Assembly: GCA_945957375.1 (NCBI GenBank) | Contig: CAMFKX010000012.1 | Span: 1-41,690 of the forward strand | Length of the DNA stretch: 41,690 bases | Reading direction: 5' to 3' | Source of the DNA: an uncultured Roseiarcus sp. | GTDB taxonomy: Bacteria > Pseudomonadota > Alphaproteobacteria > Rhizobiales > Beijerinckiaceae | Shown: one piece after another, positions 8,075 through 16,940 of the stretch | Numbering within the stretch: position 1 is the stretch's first letter | Layout of the letters: each line of letters opens with the position of its first letter | The notes under the pieces: model-generated | Seen by the model: only the letters and a program-made list of their open reading frames with translations | Database searches by the model: none | Told to the model about the DNA's origin: nothing | Made by a program: the position numbers and the translations under genes

Positions 8075-9784
8075 ATGGCCTTATTGTCCACGCCACTGCC
8101 GCCGCGCACCGAACCGCCGACTTTCCGGCAGGCGCGCGACCTCCTGCTCGCGCTCGACGACCGCTACATGGCGGCCAAGACCCAGTTCGTCTGGCCTCGG
8201 CCGAAAACGTTCAACTGGGCGCTCGACTGGTTCGACGCCGAGCTGGCCGCCGGCCAGTCGGGCGCGCGCACCGCGCTCAGGGTGATCGGCGAGACCGTGC
8301 AGGTGCGCAGCTTCGGCGAGCTCTCCAACGAATCCGCGCGGCTCGCCAACGGCCTGCGCGCGATCGGGGCGAAGCGCGGCGACCGCCTGCTGATGATGCT
8401 CGGGGCGACGCCGGAGCTGTGGGTGACGATGCTGGCGGCGATCAAGCTCGGCCTGGTCCTGATTCCGGCCATGCCCCAGCTCGCGCCCGCCGACATCGCC
8501 GACCGGCTCGAACGCGGCCGGGCGAAGTTTCTGGTCGCGCATGGCGCGGACGCGCAAAAGTTCGATTCGGTCGAGGACAAGATCATCCGCGTCGCGGTCG
8601 GCGAGGCGCCGGAGGGCTGGCTCCCGTTCGTCTCGCTGATGAGCCCGAACCCGCGCTTCGCGCCGGACGGGCCGACCCCTGCCGACGATCCGATGCTGCT
8701 CTATTTCACCTCGGGCACGACGGCGCGCTCGAAGCTCGTCGTCCACAGCCACGCGAGCTATCCGATCGGCCACCTGTCGACCATGTACGGCCTCGGCCTC
8801 AAGCCCGACGACGTCCACCTCAACATCTCCTCGCCCGGTTGGGCGAAGCACGCCTGGTCGAGCGTCTTCGCGCCCTGGAACGCCGGGGCGACGGTGATCG
8901 CGCTCGCCAAGCGGTTCGAGCCGCGCGCCGCGCTCGATGCGCTCGTCGGCCACGGCGTCACCACCTTCTGCGCCCCCCCGACGGTGTGGCGCATGCTGAT
9001 CCAGGAGGATCTCAAGGCGTGGCGCGTGACCCTGCGACAGGTGATGTCCTCGGGCGAGCCGCTGAACCCGGAGGTGATCGAGCAGGTCCGGCGCGCCTGG
9101 GGCCTGACGCTGCGCGACTCCTACGGCCAGACCGAGACCACGATGATGGTCGCCAATCCGCCGGGGGAAAAGGTGATCCCGGGCTCGATGGGCCGGCCGC
9201 TGCCGGGCTGGCGCCTCGCCCTGCTCGACGCGGACGGGCTCGAGAGCGACCAGGGCGAGATCGCCCTGCCGCTCCGTCCCCGGCCTGCCGGCCTGATGCG
9301 GGGCTATGCCGACGAAACCGGCGAGGCGCAGCCGGTCGAGGGCGCTTACTACCGCACCGGCGACGTCGCCTCGCGCGACGCCGAGGGCTTCATCACCTAC
9401 ATCGGCCGGGCCGACGACGTGTTCAAGTCGAGCGACTACCGCCTGAGCCCGTTCGAGCTCGAGAGCGCCCTGATCGAGCACGACGCGGTCGCGGAAGCCG
9501 CCGTCGTCCCCGCGCCCGATCCGATGCGCTTCACCACGCCCAAGGCCTATGTCGTGCTCGCCGCCGGCTGGGCGCCGGACGCGGCGACCGCGGCCTCGAT
9601 CTTCGCCCACGTCCGCGAGCGCCTGTCGCCCTACAAGCGCGTGCGCCGCATCGAATTCGCCGCGCTGCCCAAGACCGCGTCGGGAAAGATTCGCCGGGTC
9701 GACCTGCGCGGGCGCGAGACGGATCTCGCCGACAAGGGCGAGCGGGCGGCGGGGGAGTTCCGGATCGAGGATTTCCCGGAGTGA
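8075..9784 (+). CDS. AMP-binding acyl-CoA synthetase (ACS/benzoate-CoA ligase-like)
   Basis: 569 residues of the ANL adenylate-forming superfamily. ATP-binding loop YFTSGTTARSK (210-220), aromatic/adenine motif DSYGQTE, hinge/A8 region YRTGDVA (from 426), and catalytic Lys538 in PKTASGKIRR. The reaction is carboxylate + ATP + CoA to acyl-CoA + AMP + PPi. Overall resemblance is to acetate/medium-chain acyl-CoA synthetases with a Trp-rich N-terminus (FNWALDWFDAEL), but the substrate cannot be assigned. The gene appears monocistronic, with gaps of 84 bp before and 124 bp after. Confidence 0.88.
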   Translation: MALLSTPLPPRTEPPTFRQARDLLLALDDRYMAAKTQFVWPRPKTFNWALDWFDAELAAGQSGARTALRVIGETVQVRSFGELSNESARLANGLRAIGAKRGDRLLMMLGATPELWVTMLAAIKLGLVLIPAMPQLAPADIADRLERGRAKFLVAHGADAQKFDSVEDKIIRVAVGEAPEGWLPFVSLMSPNPRFAPDGPTPADDPMLLYFTSGTTARSKLVVHSHASYPIGHLSTMYGLGLKPDDVHLNISSPGWAKHAWSSVFAPWNAGATVIALAKRFEPRAALDALVGHGVTTFCAPPTVWRMLIQEDLKAWRVTLRQVMSSGEPLNPEVIEQVRRAWGLTLRDSYGQTETTMMVANPPGEKVIPGSMGRPLPGWRLALLDADGLESDQGEIALPLRPRPAGLMRGYADETGEAQPVEGAYYRTGDVASRDAEGFITYIGRADDVFKSSDYRLSPFELESALIEHDAVAEAAVVPAPDPMRFTTPKAYVVLAAGWAPDAATAASIFAHVRERLSPYKRVRRIEFAALPKTASGKIRRVDLRGRETDLADKGERAAGEFRIEDFPE

Positions 9785-9820
9785 CCGACGCGGGGCCGCC
9801 CTCCGCCGGCCTTCCCCGTT

Positions 9821-9872
9821 GCGGCCCCGTTGAGATCGTTGTACGCAGCCGCGTCAGCAACGGCGGGGCCGC
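9821..9872. other. Inverted repeat between acyl-CoA synthetase and glycosyltransferase
   Basis: GCGGCCCC (9821-9828) pairs with GGGGCCGC (9865-9872), and GTTG (9829-9832) with CAAC (9858-9861) across a 3-nt bulge. It lies 36 bp after a stop codon and 36 bp before the next start. It could end transcription of the synthetase or form a leader hairpin for the glycosyltransferase. No U-run follows. Confidence 0.4.
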
Positions 9873-9908
9873 GCTTGCGATGAAAACAGTCTTATTTGGC
9901 GTCATCTG

Positions 9909-12434
9909 ATGGGCGAAACGAATCGAGATTTTCTCAATCTCAAGCGAACCTTTGCCACGATCTTCCCCGGCGTCCCGATCCGCCAGCCCCACAGCGAACT
10001 GCTCCGGCGAGCCGACGAGGCCCGGGACGCCAAGCAATTTCGACGCGCGGCGAGACTTTACGACCGGGCGATCCGCGAGGGCGCGCGCAAGGGCGACGTC
10101 CTGCTGCTTCTCCAATGCGGCCACATGTTCAAGGAGGCGGGCTATTTCGCCGAGGCCGAGAAGCACTATCTGACGGCGCTCGATCTGGAGCCGGACAACG
10201 CCGAAGTCCTCCTTCAGCTCGGACACTTCTGCAAGACCGCCGGCCGGCCCGCCGACGCGGAACGCTACTATCGCGAAGCCCTTGCCGCCCGCCCCGACTG
10301 GGATGAGCCGAAGAAGGAATTGCGTCACCTGGGGGTGAAGGATTTGCCCGCTCGCGAACCCGCGCATCCGGCCGATGAGCCTTCAGAGGCGGATCGCCGC
10401 CTGCGAAGCGAGCTGCTGCGCCTCGCGGATGACGCGCGGGACCGCAAGCAATTCCTGGTGGCCGCGGAGCTTTATGACCAGGCCTTGCGCGCCGCGGAGC
10501 CGAGCGACGACGTCGGGATCCTTCTCCAGGCCGGCCACATGCACAAGGAGGCGAAAAGCTTCGCCGAGGCGAAGACCCGCTATCTGCGCGCGCTCAGTCT
10601 CGAGCCGAAGAACGCGGAAATCCTGCTGCAGCTCGGGCACTTCTTCAAGACCATCAGCCACTACGCCGACGCTGAGTATTATTATCAGGAAGCGCTGATC
10701 GCCCGGCCGGATTGGGCCGATCCCGAAGCGGAGCTGTCGCGACTGCGACAGAGCGTCGAGTTGCTGCGCGAGAAATCCCGGCAGGAACGGCTCGACCAGG
10801 CCCAGCGGCTGGCGCGGGAGGAGGTCGATCTTGACGGTCGGATCGATCGCGACCTGTTCCCCCGGACCCGTGACGAACTCTATATCAGCCATCAGGACGC
10901 GTTCGTCTTCACGCGCAACGGCATCCACCAGCGAACGCGATGGGGAGTCGGCATGACGCTCCGCGGCATCGACGCGCTGCGCGGCTATGTCGTGTCGTCG
11001 ACTCCCTACCTCTACGTCGAGATTTTTCTCGATGGGCAGTTGATCTACAAGAACGAACTCGTCGTCGCGCCCCAGCGGCGGGAAAAAGCCAATCCGAACA
11101 TCAAGAAATACGTTTTCAACGCCTGGATTGACTTCTCGAAGTTCGCCTTCGGACCGCATGAGCTGGTGTTTCGCGCGGTCAACGTGCGCGGCGACTCCCG
11201 GGAGGGAATCGACTGGCGCCGCGAACGCGTCATCGTCGCCGAACCGGCTTCGGCGGAGCGCTTCGCCGACAGCGACGGCGTCATCCCGCCGCTCGACGAG
11301 AATTCGCCGCTGTCCGTCGTCGAGCAGCTCAACGCCCGGCCGAGCGTCGTCCGCCGGGCTTCGACCCGGTCGTTTCCCGGGCAGGTCAAGACGGTCGCGA
11401 TTCTCCGTCCCGATCAACTCGGCGACATGGTCGTCTCGGTGCCTGCGCTGTTGCGGCTGCGCGAGTTGCTGCCCGAAGCCCGGCTGGTCGGCCTGCTCGG
11501 CCCGGCCAATGCGCCCCTCGCGAAAACCCTGGGCGTCTTCGACGAGATCCTGGAGCTCGATTTTCCCGACGACCCGCATCAGCGCCAGCGGATCATGGAC
11601 GCGGCCGCCCAGGAGCGGTTGGCCATTACCTTGGCGCCCTACAAGTTCGACGTCGCGATCAATTTTCCGGTTTCCGGCGAATCGCACCGGCTGCTGCCGC
11701 TGACCGGCGCCCCGATTCTGATCGGTTACGGCGGCGACAGGGTTGCGCTCAATCTCAACATGTCGACCCAGGACCCGAAGACGGGCAACGACATGATGCG
11801 GCATTCGGCGCGAACGCGCGCGCTGATCGAAACCTTCGCCGTCTGGTTCGACAGCGGCGCCAAGATCGTCCGCAGGACGGACCTTGCGCGCAGCATGCTG
11901 GCGCCGTTCGGTCTGACGGATGCGGAATACGTCGTCCTGCACAGCGGGTCGCGCATCAAGTTCACCCAGTGGCCCGGCTTCGCCGAACTGGCGGCGGAGA
12001 TCGTGGAAAAGCTTGGGCTGAAGGTGGTGTTTTTTGCCGAGAACGGCGCGCTGAGGAGCAAGTTGCCGCAACCGGCGCTGGACAGCGGCGACATCGTCTA
12101 CATTGACCAGGTCCTGCCGTTCGACCAATTCGATGCGCTGCTGTCGTTCTGCTCGGTGTTTGTCGGCAACGATTCCGGGCCCAAGCATCTGGCTGCGTTG
12201 CGCGGCGCGGACGTCGTCAGCATCCATTCGTCGCGCATCGGCTGGAGCGAGTGGGGCCAGGAGCAGACCGGCGTCGTCATCAGCCGTCAGGTCCCTTGCG
12301 CCGGCTGTTCCCTGCATCACGATCCCGAGGAATGCGCCCAGGGCGTGGCTTGCATCACGAAGATCACCACGGCAGAAGTGTTCCACGAAGTGAAGACCCT
12401 GTTGGCGCTCAAGACGTCCGCAGTCCTTCGCTAG
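9909..12434 (+). CDS. TPR-containing GT9-family glycosyltransferase (heptosyltransferase-like)
   Basis: 841 residues, much longer than ordinary LPS heptosyltransferases (about 350). N-terminal part: two copies of a ~110-residue TPR module, 28-137 and 166-275, sharing SELLR.AD.ARD.KQF, KEA, LEP.NAE.LLQLGHF and ARPDW, followed by a charged helix. Centre (about 320-450): a beta-rich domain of unknown family. C-terminal part: GT9 fold with RPDQLGDMVVSVPAL near 499, HSGS near 678 and FVGNDSGPKHLAA near 752, a variant of the G.DTG..HLA signature. A Cys-rich segment, PCAGCSLHHDPEECAQG, sits near the end as in GT9 enzymes. It probably adds a sugar to a surface glycan or exported protein, with TPRs for protein contact. 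Donor and acceptor are unknown. Confidence 0.85.
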   Translation: MGETNRDFLNLKRTFATIFPGVPIRQPHSELLRRADEARDAKQFRRAARLYDRAIREGARKGDVLLLLQCGHMFKEAGYFAEAEKHYLTALDLEPDNAEVLLQLGHFCKTAGRPADAERYYREALAARPDWDEPKKELRHLGVKDLPAREPAHPADEPSEADRRLRSELLRLADDARDRKQFLVAAELYDQALRAAEPSDDVGILLQAGHMHKEAKSFAEAKTRYLRALSLEPKNAEILLQLGHFFKTISHYADAEYYYQEALIARPDWADPEAELSRLRQSVELLREKSRQERLDQAQRLAREEVDLDGRIDRDLFPRTRDELYISHQDAFVFTRNGIHQRTRWGVGMTLRGIDALRGYVVSSTPYLYVEIFLDGQLIYKNELVVAPQRREKANPNIKKYVFNAWIDFSKFAFGPHELVFRAVNVRGDSREGIDWRRERVIVAEPASAERFADSDGVIPPLDENSPLSVVEQLNARPSVVRRASTRSFPGQVKTVAILRPDQLGDMVVSVPALLRLRELLPEARLVGLLGPANAPLAKTLGVFDEILELDFPDDPHQRQRIMDAAAQERLAITLAPYKFDVAINFPVSGESHRLLPLTGAPILIGYGGDRVALNLNMSTQDPKTGNDMMRHSARTRALIETFAVWFDSGAKIVRRTDLARSMLAPFGLTDAEYVVLHSGSRIKFTQWPGFAELAAEIVEKLGLKVVFFAENGALRSKLPQPALDSGDIVYIDQVLPFDQFDALLSFCSVFVGNDSGPKHLAALRGADVVSIHSSRIGWSEWGQEQTGVVISRQVPCAGCSLHHDPEECAQGVACITKITTAEVFHEVKTLLALKTSAVLR

Positions 12435-12455
12435 GTTCCGGATCTGACGCGCCGG

Positions 12456-12489
12456 GCTTGGCTCGCGCGGCCGATCGATTGAGCCAAGC
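12456..12489. other. 9-bp perfect stem-loop between glycan genes
   Basis: GCTTGGCTC (12456-12464) is the exact reverse complement of GAGCCAAGC (12481-12489), with a 16-base loop. It lies 22 bp after the glycosyltransferase stop. There is no U-tract, so Rho-independent termination is doubtful. It may reduce read-through or stabilise the upstream 3' end. Confidence 0.45.
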
Positions 12490-12551
12490 GCTGCGCAGGA
12501 ACGGATTCGACTTTGACGGCCTTCAAGTGTTGGCTCTCTTGAAGAGGTGAT

Positions 12552-14057
12552 ATGAATAATATCGGTGATATCCATGGCGTATTCCTGCGCGACAAGCCGC
12601 CAAACACGGTCCTCTCAAATATAGGAGACCTGTTCATCAGCAATGGTGTTATGAATTTATTCAATGAAGAATATAATTTAGATATAGATTGGCGCGACAG
12701 GTCTATTTATAGCAGAGATGGATTGAGAGATGTTGCGGACTTGCTCGTCTATGCGGGGATGCCGCAATTCGGCGCTCGCGAGGCAATCAGTGAACATGAG
12801 CTGCTTTGGCAGTCGCTGATTGACCATTTTGGCGACCAGACGCCCACCTTCAATGTGGGCTGCGGAACCGGATATTCGTTGCGCGGGAATCGCCTGGCCG
12901 TAGCCGCTAATATGATCCGGCACAAGGCGAACCGGACCCATTACGATTTGCAGCGTCATGTTCTCTACCTGCCGAGGGATCCTCTCAGTTGGCATTTTCT
13001 CGACCTGCTGGGTTTGGACGCTACGCTTGCGCTATGCCCGTCGGGCTTCAACACGCCTCAACTCGAAAATGCGTCCGACGAGATTGCGATCAATGTCGTC
13101 CCTCTCGACAATGAGGTATTCGCCCACGATCTCGCCAATCGAAAGGACGACTATCGAACCCTGATCACAGCGCTCGCCTCCGCGCACCGCGACGCCCGCT
13201 TTATCTGTCACGAGGTGCAGGACGAGGAATTCGTCCGCTCCCTCGGCGCCCAACATGTTCTCATCCCCCAGACGGCTGAGGAACTCACGCAGGCCTATAG
13301 CGGCGCACGGAAGGTCGTTTCCTTTCGCGTCCACGGCACCGTGCCGGCCCTGTTGTGCGGGCGGCCCGTGCTTCATTTTGCGATTGACGGCCGCTCCGAC
13401 CTCTTGACGCCGTACATGGCGGGGGGGCTGTGGAAATACGATCTGCTGCGCCATGACGCGGCGCGCAATCTGGAAGTGGCGGGCGACTTCCTGAACGAAA
13501 ACTTGTTCGTCGATGTCGACCGCGTCGTCGCGTTCCATCGCGACGCCGCCCTCCAGCGCATTGCGGCGCGGTTCGATGGTCATATCGCCAGCAAGGCCGC
13601 CGCACGCACCGTTCTGGTCAACCCCGAAGCGATCGCGACGCTTTCGCCTGATGATGAGGTTATCCTGACCCATCGCCGTTTCCATTACCTGGGCAAGGCG
13701 TATGGCGACCATTCCATCTTGCTGCCGATTTCCAAAGGCCGGGCCCATGCGCTCTACGGCCCCTATGTCCTCCTGCCGCACGGGCGATATCGATTGATGT
13801 TCGACTGTGAGTTTCTCGGGCGCGCGGACCTGGGATCGCCCGTCAATCTGATTTTCGACGTCGCCGACAGGGGCAAGCCGATCGGCGAGCGGTTGATGCT
13901 GCCGCTTGAGAGCGTGCTCATGCGCAGCGCCATGCCGGTCATGGAGTTCGAGAACCTCCGCGAGAACGCCAAGCTCGAGTTTCGCCTCCACATTGACGGG
14001 GAGATGCCCGACCTCGAACTGCAATTCTATGGCGTGCGGATCCGAAAACTCGAGTGA
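12552..14057 (+). CDS. Polysaccharide pyruvyl transferase-like protein with C-terminal glycan module
   Basis: 501 residues. The N-terminal ~340 residues resemble the polysaccharide pyruvyl transferase family: NTVLSNIGDLFISNGV near the start, VGCGTG (about 98-103), and the late motif SFRVHGTVPALLCGRPVL (about 257-274), whose S.R.H...A...G.P pattern is typical. Such enzymes add ketal pyruvate to exopolysaccharide or wall sugars, or are GT-B relatives. The C-terminal ~110 residues form a beta-rich module with HALYGPYVLLPHGRYRLMF (399-417), also found at the N-terminus of the methyltransferase at 14954-16243. The start follows GAAGAGGTGAT. The first ~170 bp are strikingly AT-rich (20% GC at 12641-12690), unlike the rest of the gene, which suggests a recombinant 5' end. 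Confidence 0.7.
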   Translation: MNNIGDIHGVFLRDKPPNTVLSNIGDLFISNGVMNLFNEEYNLDIDWRDRSIYSRDGLRDVADLLVYAGMPQFGAREAISEHELLWQSLIDHFGDQTPTFNVGCGTGYSLRGNRLAVAANMIRHKANRTHYDLQRHVLYLPRDPLSWHFLDLLGLDATLALCPSGFNTPQLENASDEIAINVVPLDNEVFAHDLANRKDDYRTLITALASAHRDARFICHEVQDEEFVRSLGAQHVLIPQTAEELTQAYSGARKVVSFRVHGTVPALLCGRPVLHFAIDGRSDLLTPYMAGGLWKYDLLRHDAARNLEVAGDFLNENLFVDVDRVVAFHRDAALQRIAARFDGHIASKAAARTVLVNPEAIATLSPDDEVILTHRRFHYLGKAYGDHSILLPISKGRAHALYGPYVLLPHGRYRLMFDCEFLGRADLGSPVNLIFDVADRGKPIGERLMLPLESVLMRSAMPVMEFENLRENAKLEFRLHIDGEMPDLELQFYGVRIRKLE

Positions 14058-14101
14058 CGGCCAAGAGCCGCCCCAGCGAGCAAGGTTCTGCAAGTCATTT
14101 G

Positions 14102-14887
14102 TTAGTAGGTAAAAGATCCAAGATGGATGTCGGGCCTCTTGGGGTTGCATGGAGTATCCAGGTGCCCTGGAAATATCTCTATAGTCGGGTATAGATCATA
14201 TATATTGCGATTTGCAAAAGTTAACTCCAGCACATTCGGAAATGTTACGCCATGTAAGGTTGTGCAAGAGGCATAGTTGTTGGCGTGGACGTGAACCAAA
14301 GCAAATCGATCGGTTATCTTGTCGATCACGCGACGACAGCGCGCGCGCCATTCCGGATAAGCGACGAATTCAAAAGCATGAAATTCGCCGACGATCTGAG
14401 AAAATCGTTCGATCAATGAAGGATCCAATGCATCCAGCACAGGCCACTCGTCATTCTCGATGTCGATCTTGAGCAGTACGTTTGGTTTCTTGCGATTCTT
14501 GTCATGGATCTTGACAAGATTGTCTAAAGTTTCCGATCCTTCTTTTTCCGAGTCGGATATCATCAATTTGTTGAATATCAGACGGTGATCAGCCGGACGC
14601 GGGTCATCCACGGTGTGATCGAACTGATGCACGACAAGCCCGCGATTGGCGATGTCCTCGTCCCATGTCACGTTGGTGTTGATGCCGAGCGACAAAGCAA
14701 CATTCACGTCGGCGAAGTCATCAATGCAAACATAACCGCCGTCTCCTTTGCCGCCAAAACGCACCTTCCGATGCCCGACGGCGGAATGCGGGCGAAGCTT
14801 TCGGAGGATCTTGACGACCTCTTGCTGAACGAGAAACGCGTCCTGCTCCGGCGGACGGCCCGACGCCTTCAAATCAAGCTCAAGCAC
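14102..14887 (-). CDS. FkbM/METTL24-like SAM-dependent methyltransferase
   Basis: 261 residues from a GTG start at 14887, chosen because AGGAG (14895-14899) sits 7 bases upstream; a TTG at 14914 in the same frame has no such site. Motifs: KGDGGYVCIDDF (GDGGYV 48-53), LSLGINTNVTWDEDIANRG, HQFDHTV, and LLKIDIENDEWPVL (from 138), the acidic SAM-binding strand region seen in FkbM-type proteins. These enzymes usually O-methylate sugars. It is the second gene of a minus-strand pair with the methyltransferase upstream (66-bp gap) and convergent with the pyruvyl transferase-like gene (44 bp). GC content is lower than in neighbouring genes. Confidence 0.72.
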   Translation of the reverse strand: MLELDLKASGRPPEQDAFLVQQEVVKILRKLRPHSAVGHRKVRFGGKGDGGYVCIDDFADVNVALSLGINTNVTWDEDIANRGLVVHQFDHTVDDPRPADHRLIFNKLMISDSEKEGSETLDNLVKIHDKNRKKPNVLLKIDIENDEWPVLDALDPSLIERFSQIVGEFHAFEFVAYPEWRARCRRVIDKITDRFALVHVHANNYASCTTLHGVTFPNVLELTFANRNIYDLYPTIEIFPGHLDTPCNPKRPDIHLGSFTY

Positions 14888-14894
14888 CTGTACG

Positions 14895-14899
14895 CTCCT
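14895..14899 (-). promoter_or_regulatory. Ribosome binding site deciding a GTG start
   Basis: AGGAG on the minus strand, 7 bases before GTG 14887. It favours this GTG over the upstream TTG at 14914 for the FkbM-like gene. Confidence 0.6.
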
Positions 14900-14953
14900 G
14901 ATTGCTCTGCCCAAGGCGATTTCGCCTGAGCAGCAGATGGAATGGACAGAAGG

Positions 14954-16243
14954 TCACGACTTCTGGATGGCGATCCCGACGGACGTGCAATCGAAGTCCT
15001 GAGCCCGTAACCGTAGATGTGGGCTCTGCTTGTACGGCGGCAGGTCGATCACCGTTTCCGCGAACCCTTGCCCGACCGTCCAGTCGAACGGAAGCACCCG
15101 GTATCCCCGCGCCTCCAACCGAGTCGTCAGTTCCTCCAGGTCGCGGCGCCGGTAATAGGACGTCGTCTCGCTTTCGAATGTCCGATCGTTCGACGTCAGG
15201 TTGAATTCGGTCGTGTGAACCGCGACGCCGCCGGGTCGAAGGGTCGCCATCGCGTTTTCCACGAAGCGCATCCCGTGTTGAAGCGAACCGAGATGCTCGA
15301 ACGCGCAACTGGACCAGCAGAAATCGAAACTTTCGCGCAAGTCATCGGGAATGGCGTTCATGTCCACGCTTCGGTAGCGAACCCGAGAGAAGAACGTGTC
15401 ACGATCGCAGACGCCTTCCTTGAACAGGCTGTCGACCTGTTCGCTGTACTGGTTCGAGTTGGCCCAACCCGACTGCGCGGCTTGCGCGGGGTCCTGATCC
15501 GTCGCGAGGATCTCGCATCCGAGGGAAGCGAACAGAGCCGGCAAAGGCTCACGCCCCACGGCGAAGCCGAGTCCTTTCCGGCCCGGCGCCAACATATCCG
15601 CCTCGTGCAGGCATTGGGCGATGTAGAACCACTCCCACTCCTTGCGATGAAGTCTCGGGCGCATCGCCAAGGCTTTCATCCAATATCGGTATTCGTCGAG
15701 GGAGAAATGGAGTTGTCGACACAAAGTTGAACCGAGGCCGACAGCCGCCGGCTCCGCCCGCAACGGTTCCGATCCGCCGAACATCGCTTCGTACAGGGCG
15801 TTGCCGTCGCGGCTCTCGAAGGCGCGCGAGATGTACTGGTCCGGGGGGAATTCGACGACGAACTCCGTTGGGATCGGGGCGGTGTCGCGGATGAGGAGAC
15901 GCGCGCTTCCGGTGACGCCGACGCGATATTCGAAGATCGCCGGGCTCTTGACGCTAAACGGCAGACGAATCGTCAACGGTCCGTCGCGCAGCTGAGACGG
16001 CCACACTCGCTCAGACGCCGAAACCAATTTTCCGAATTCGGACACGACCTCGACGACCGCGCAAACCTCGTCACTGTCGAACCGTTGGTCGTCCGCGGCC
16101 GCGATGGTGAACTCGACGCTATAGCGTCCTAGCGGAAGGCGCTGATACGGGCCGTAGACGGCATGCCCGGCGATAGCGGCCCGCGTCGCGATCCACGGCT
16201 GGTCGCCCCTCGTGACAGGCGTTCCAACGTCCAGATTGAGCAC
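14954..16243 (-). CDS. Class I methyltransferase with N-terminal glycan module
   Basis: 429 residues from a GTG at 16243, supported by GGAG (16252-16255) 8 bases upstream and by loss of protein-like sequence further up. The N-terminal ~120 residues are a beta-rich module with HAVYGPYQRLPLGRYSVEF (27-45), the same motif as in the C-terminus of the protein at 12552-14057. A linker domain follows. The C-terminal half is a Rossmann methyltransferase: GRKGLGFAVGREPLPALFA (from 221), the acidic end ATDQD (247-251), FDFCWSSCAFEHLGSL as post-motif II, and LRPGGVAVHTTEF. It probably methylates a sugar of the surface glycan made by this block. The substrate is unknown. Confidence 0.75.
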   Translation of the reverse strand: MLNLDVGTPVTRGDQPWIATRAAIAGHAVYGPYQRLPLGRYSVEFTIAAADDQRFDSDEVCAVVEVVSEFGKLVSASERVWPSQLRDGPLTIRLPFSVKSPAIFEYRVGVTGSARLLIRDTAPIPTEFVVEFPPDQYISRAFESRDGNALYEAMFGGSEPLRAEPAAVGLGSTLCRQLHFSLDEYRYWMKALAMRPRLHRKEWEWFYIAQCLHEADMLAPGRKGLGFAVGREPLPALFASLGCEILATDQDPAQAAQSGWANSNQYSEQVDSLFKEGVCDRDTFFSRVRYRSVDMNAIPDDLRESFDFCWSSCAFEHLGSLQHGMRFVENAMATLRPGGVAVHTTEFNLTSNDRTFESETTSYYRRRDLEELTTRLEARGYRVLPFDWTVGQGFAETVIDLPPYKQSPHLRLRAQDFDCTSVGIAIQKS

Positions 16244-16251
16244 GAAAACAT

Positions 16252-16255
16252 CTCC
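16252..16255 (-). promoter_or_regulatory. Ribosome binding site deciding a GTG start
   Basis: GGAG on the minus strand with an 8-base spacer to GTG 16243. No in-frame ATG lies nearby. Confidence 0.55.
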
Positions 16256-16430
16256 AGACAAGCGTCCTGGACCCGCGCAGCGGGACCGGCGATCCCGGTT
16301 CCGGCTTGGAATCCCGACCGATCGGTGTTTCTCTTTATCACGCTGCGGGAGGCTGCGTCTGCCCTGCGGCCGCGCCGGCGGCCGCCCGACGCGCCGGCTC
16401 CTGATCGGCGCGGGAAGATGGAGGCTCGAG

Positions 16431-16907
16431 ATGCGACGCAGAGGGTTTCTCGCCGGTCTCGCCGTTGTCCCCGCGCTGGGGGCGTCCGGGGCGCGCGCCG
16501 CCGACGCCGAGATGGCGCGACAATTCGCCGAGGCGCTGACCGCGCACGACATCGAGGCCTTCGCCGACCTGTTCGCCGACGACTACGTCAATCATCAGGT
16601 GAGCGCCGCGGCCGCCCCGCCGGCGAACCTCTCGCCCAAGGCGGCGACCGTCGCGTTTTTCGCGGCGCGGCTTGCGGCCATGCCCGACCTCGCCGTCTCG
16701 ATCCAGACGACCGTCGCCGCGGACGACCGGGTCGCGGCGAGCTTCGTCTACCAGGGCCGGCACGAGGGCCGCTATTACGGCGTCGAGCCGACCGGCAAGC
16801 GCCTCGTGTTCACCTCCTGCGATATTTTCCGGATTCGGGACGGGCGGATCGCCGAACACTGGGGTATGGGAGACATCGCCGGAATCGTCGCCCAGCTCAA
16901 GGGATAG
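16431..16907 (+). CDS. Exported NTF2-like / SnoaL-like protein
   Basis: 158 residues. The ATG at 16431 follows GGAGG (420-424 of the 16 kb stretch) by 6 bases. The N-terminus, MRRRGFLAGLAVVPALGASGARAADA, is a signal peptide with twin arginines and FLAG, so Tat export is possible. The mature part fits the SnoaL-like polyketide cyclase/ester cyclase family: FADLFADDYVNHQ, a mid-chain aromatic strand RVAASFVYQGRHEG, and the ending FRIRDGRIAEHWGMGD. Such proteins are small cone-shaped barrels binding a hydrophobic ligand; the reaction is not predictable here. The gene is divergent from the methyltransferase pair. Confidence 0.8.
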   Translation: MRRRGFLAGLAVVPALGASGARAADAEMARQFAEALTAHDIEAFADLFADDYVNHQVSAAAAPPANLSPKAATVAFFAARLAAMPDLAVSIQTTVAADDRVAASFVYQGRHEGRYYGVEPTGKRLVFTSCDIFRIRDGRIAEHWGMGDIAGIVAQLKG

Positions 16908-16940
16908 GCGCCGGCGGCGGAATTGGCACGGGAGGGGGCG

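Noticed and set aside
12456-12489. Intrinsic terminator
   Set aside because: The 9-bp stem is perfect but has a 16-base loop and no U-run, so it is listed only as a stem-loop.
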